Shown here: piece by piece, positions 63,395 to 64,000 of the stretch
How the letters are laid out: the number at the start of each line of letters is the position of its first letter
How positions within the stretch are numbered: position 1 is the stretch's first letter
NCBI RefSeq assembly: GCF_000516515.1
Contig: NZ_KI911784.1
Coordinates: 4,130,633 to 4,194,632, forward strand
Reading direction: 5' to 3'
Source: Chloroflexus sp. Y-396-1
GTDB lineage: Bacteria > Chloroflexota > Chloroflexia > Chloroflexales > Chloroflexaceae
DNA length: 64,000 nt
The notes under the pieces: generated by a model
Told to the model about the DNA's origin: nothing
Seen by the model: the letters and a program-made list of their open reading frames with translations, nothing else
Database searches by the model: none
Program-made: the position numbers and the translations under genes

Positions 63395-64000
63395 TCAGAG
63401 ATGTTCTACATCGTACGTAAAACCTGGTAACTTGCTGATGGCCTCAGCTAGATGGCGGCGGTGACAGCGTTGGCTCTCAGCTTCAAAGCATGTAAGGGCA
63501 ATCCGCCTGTATTGCTGGAGCAGGTACAGGATTTCGCGCTGCGTTGGGAGTGTGGTCGGCAATATCGTGCGTCGATATGCAGCAAATAGATCGTCGTAAT
63601 CATCTTGTGCCTTTAAGCCTTTCCGCAATGCAGGGATGATACCGACTTCTGGAAAGTGGCGGTATTCAATGTCAACATGTTTGCATATTCGTTCTAACTG
63701 ACGCTTACTAAATCCCGGTTTCATACTCACCGGATTGTTCCGCACATCTACCAACAGATTGATACCATTCCTGATCAAGATATTGAGATAATGCTCGAGC
63801 GAGCGTCCTTCATAGCCAATGGTAAATAATACGGTACGCTGTTCCACATGCCTGTACTGTTCTATTCGTTGTTGAGCTTCCTTCCCCAAAACATCGTTGA
63901 GCAGTTTGCTGCGGCTCGCATAGTATGGATACTGCTCATACAGCTCTCGCAGCAACTCATTTCTCGATTTCTTTCGGTATTTCGACCAGAGTGTCTGTAT
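63395..64000 (-). CDS. DUF488 family protein (5' end outside window)
   Basis: The frame is open to the window edge, so the start lies beyond 64000; a TTG at 63955 is in frame but the upstream codons (QTLWSKYRKKSRNELLRELYEQYPYYA) read like protein. The DUF488 domain shows VLFTIGYEGRSLEHYLNIL, LLVDVRNNPVSMKPGFSKRQLE and IALTCFEAESQRCHRRHLAEAI, the last being the conserved CxExxxxxCHR signature. The domain's role is not established; the extra N-terminal part suggests a two-domain form. Confidence 0.8.
   Translation of the reverse strand: MQTLWSKYRKKSRNELLRELYEQYPYYASRSKLLNDVLGKEAQQRIEQYRHVEQRTVLFTIGYEGRSLEHYLNILIRNGINLLVDVRNNPVSMKPGFSKRQLERICKHVDIEYRHFPEVGIIPALRKGLKAQDDYDDLFAAYRRTILPTTLPTQREILYLLQQYRRIALTCFEAESQRCHRRHLAEAISKLPGFTYDVEHL

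Overview
The window looks like chromosomal DNA of a Chloroflexus-type filamentous anoxygenic phototroph (phylum Chloroflexota). I infer this from the gene repertoire, a secreted protein with FGYP/FERxRxEYHP repeats typical of the phylum, moderately GC-rich coding sequence, and scattered GC-rich palindromic intergenic repeats. No photosynthesis gene lies in the window, so the assignment is inference. There is no prophage, complete insertion sequence, CRISPR array or rRNA operon. Most genes are housekeeping or metabolic.

Layout. 1-6.4 kb: selB (runs off the left edge), an AlkA-type glycosylase, rph, a TPR protein, and pncB behind a palindromic promoter. 6.8-9.5 kb: an RNase P RNA gene that converges on and overlaps the end of a 7TM sensor kinase gene, which is split by an in-frame TGA. 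10.0-13.8 kb: a metal (Mn/Fe/Zn) ABC importer operon behind a DtxR-type operator; its second permease carries a C-terminal winged helix. 14-15.7 kb: a DUF262/HNH (GmrSD-like) protein. 16.1-19.3 kb: fdhD with a YdeP-type molybdopterin oxidoreductase. 19.7-25.5 kb: a MarR, ABC exporter, Lon, PfkB-kinase run. 26.3-31.0 kb: a four-gene molybdenum hydroxylase operon (coxG-S-L-M-like, form II). 31.5-36.7 kb: a compact catabolic operon encoding a double-domain nitrilase, a protein resembling red chlorophyll catabolite reductase, a flavin monooxygenase and an aldehyde dehydrogenase. 36.8-40.6 kb: lgt between two alkaline-phosphatase-superfamily genes. 41-50 kb: a secreted repeat protein, metG between two inverted MITE-like elements, acyl-CoA dehydrogenase, a GH2 glycosidase and a glycosyltransferase. 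50.6-53.4 kb: a polyprenol/phytol-kinase-like protein, an rsbS-rsbT pair and an iron alcohol dehydrogenase. 53.8 kb: tRNA-Asn with a clear promoter and terminator. 54-61.4 kb: a PLP decarboxylase, a lipoprotein, then lpdA, lipA and lipB (lipoate metabolism) with two frameshifted genes between lipA and lipB. 61.6-64 kb: a lipoprotein-type sortase and a conserved DUF488-associated gene pair running off the right edge.

The best candidate for an undescribed system is the 31.5-36.7 kb operon, possibly acting together with the molybdenum hydroxylase operon just upstream. Hydroxylase, flavin monooxygenase, reductase, aldehyde dehydrogenase and amidase/nitrilase are the activities expected for opening and clearing a nitrogen heterocycle or a tetrapyrrole (bacteriochlorophyll/bilin) fragment. 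The RCCR-like member points towards tetrapyrrole chemistry; this is inference. Other points of note are the DtxR-type operator paired with a permease-fused winged helix, the MITE-like pair with identical CTTA target duplications, an intrinsic terminator placed inside a coding region, and three genes broken by a single lesion each.
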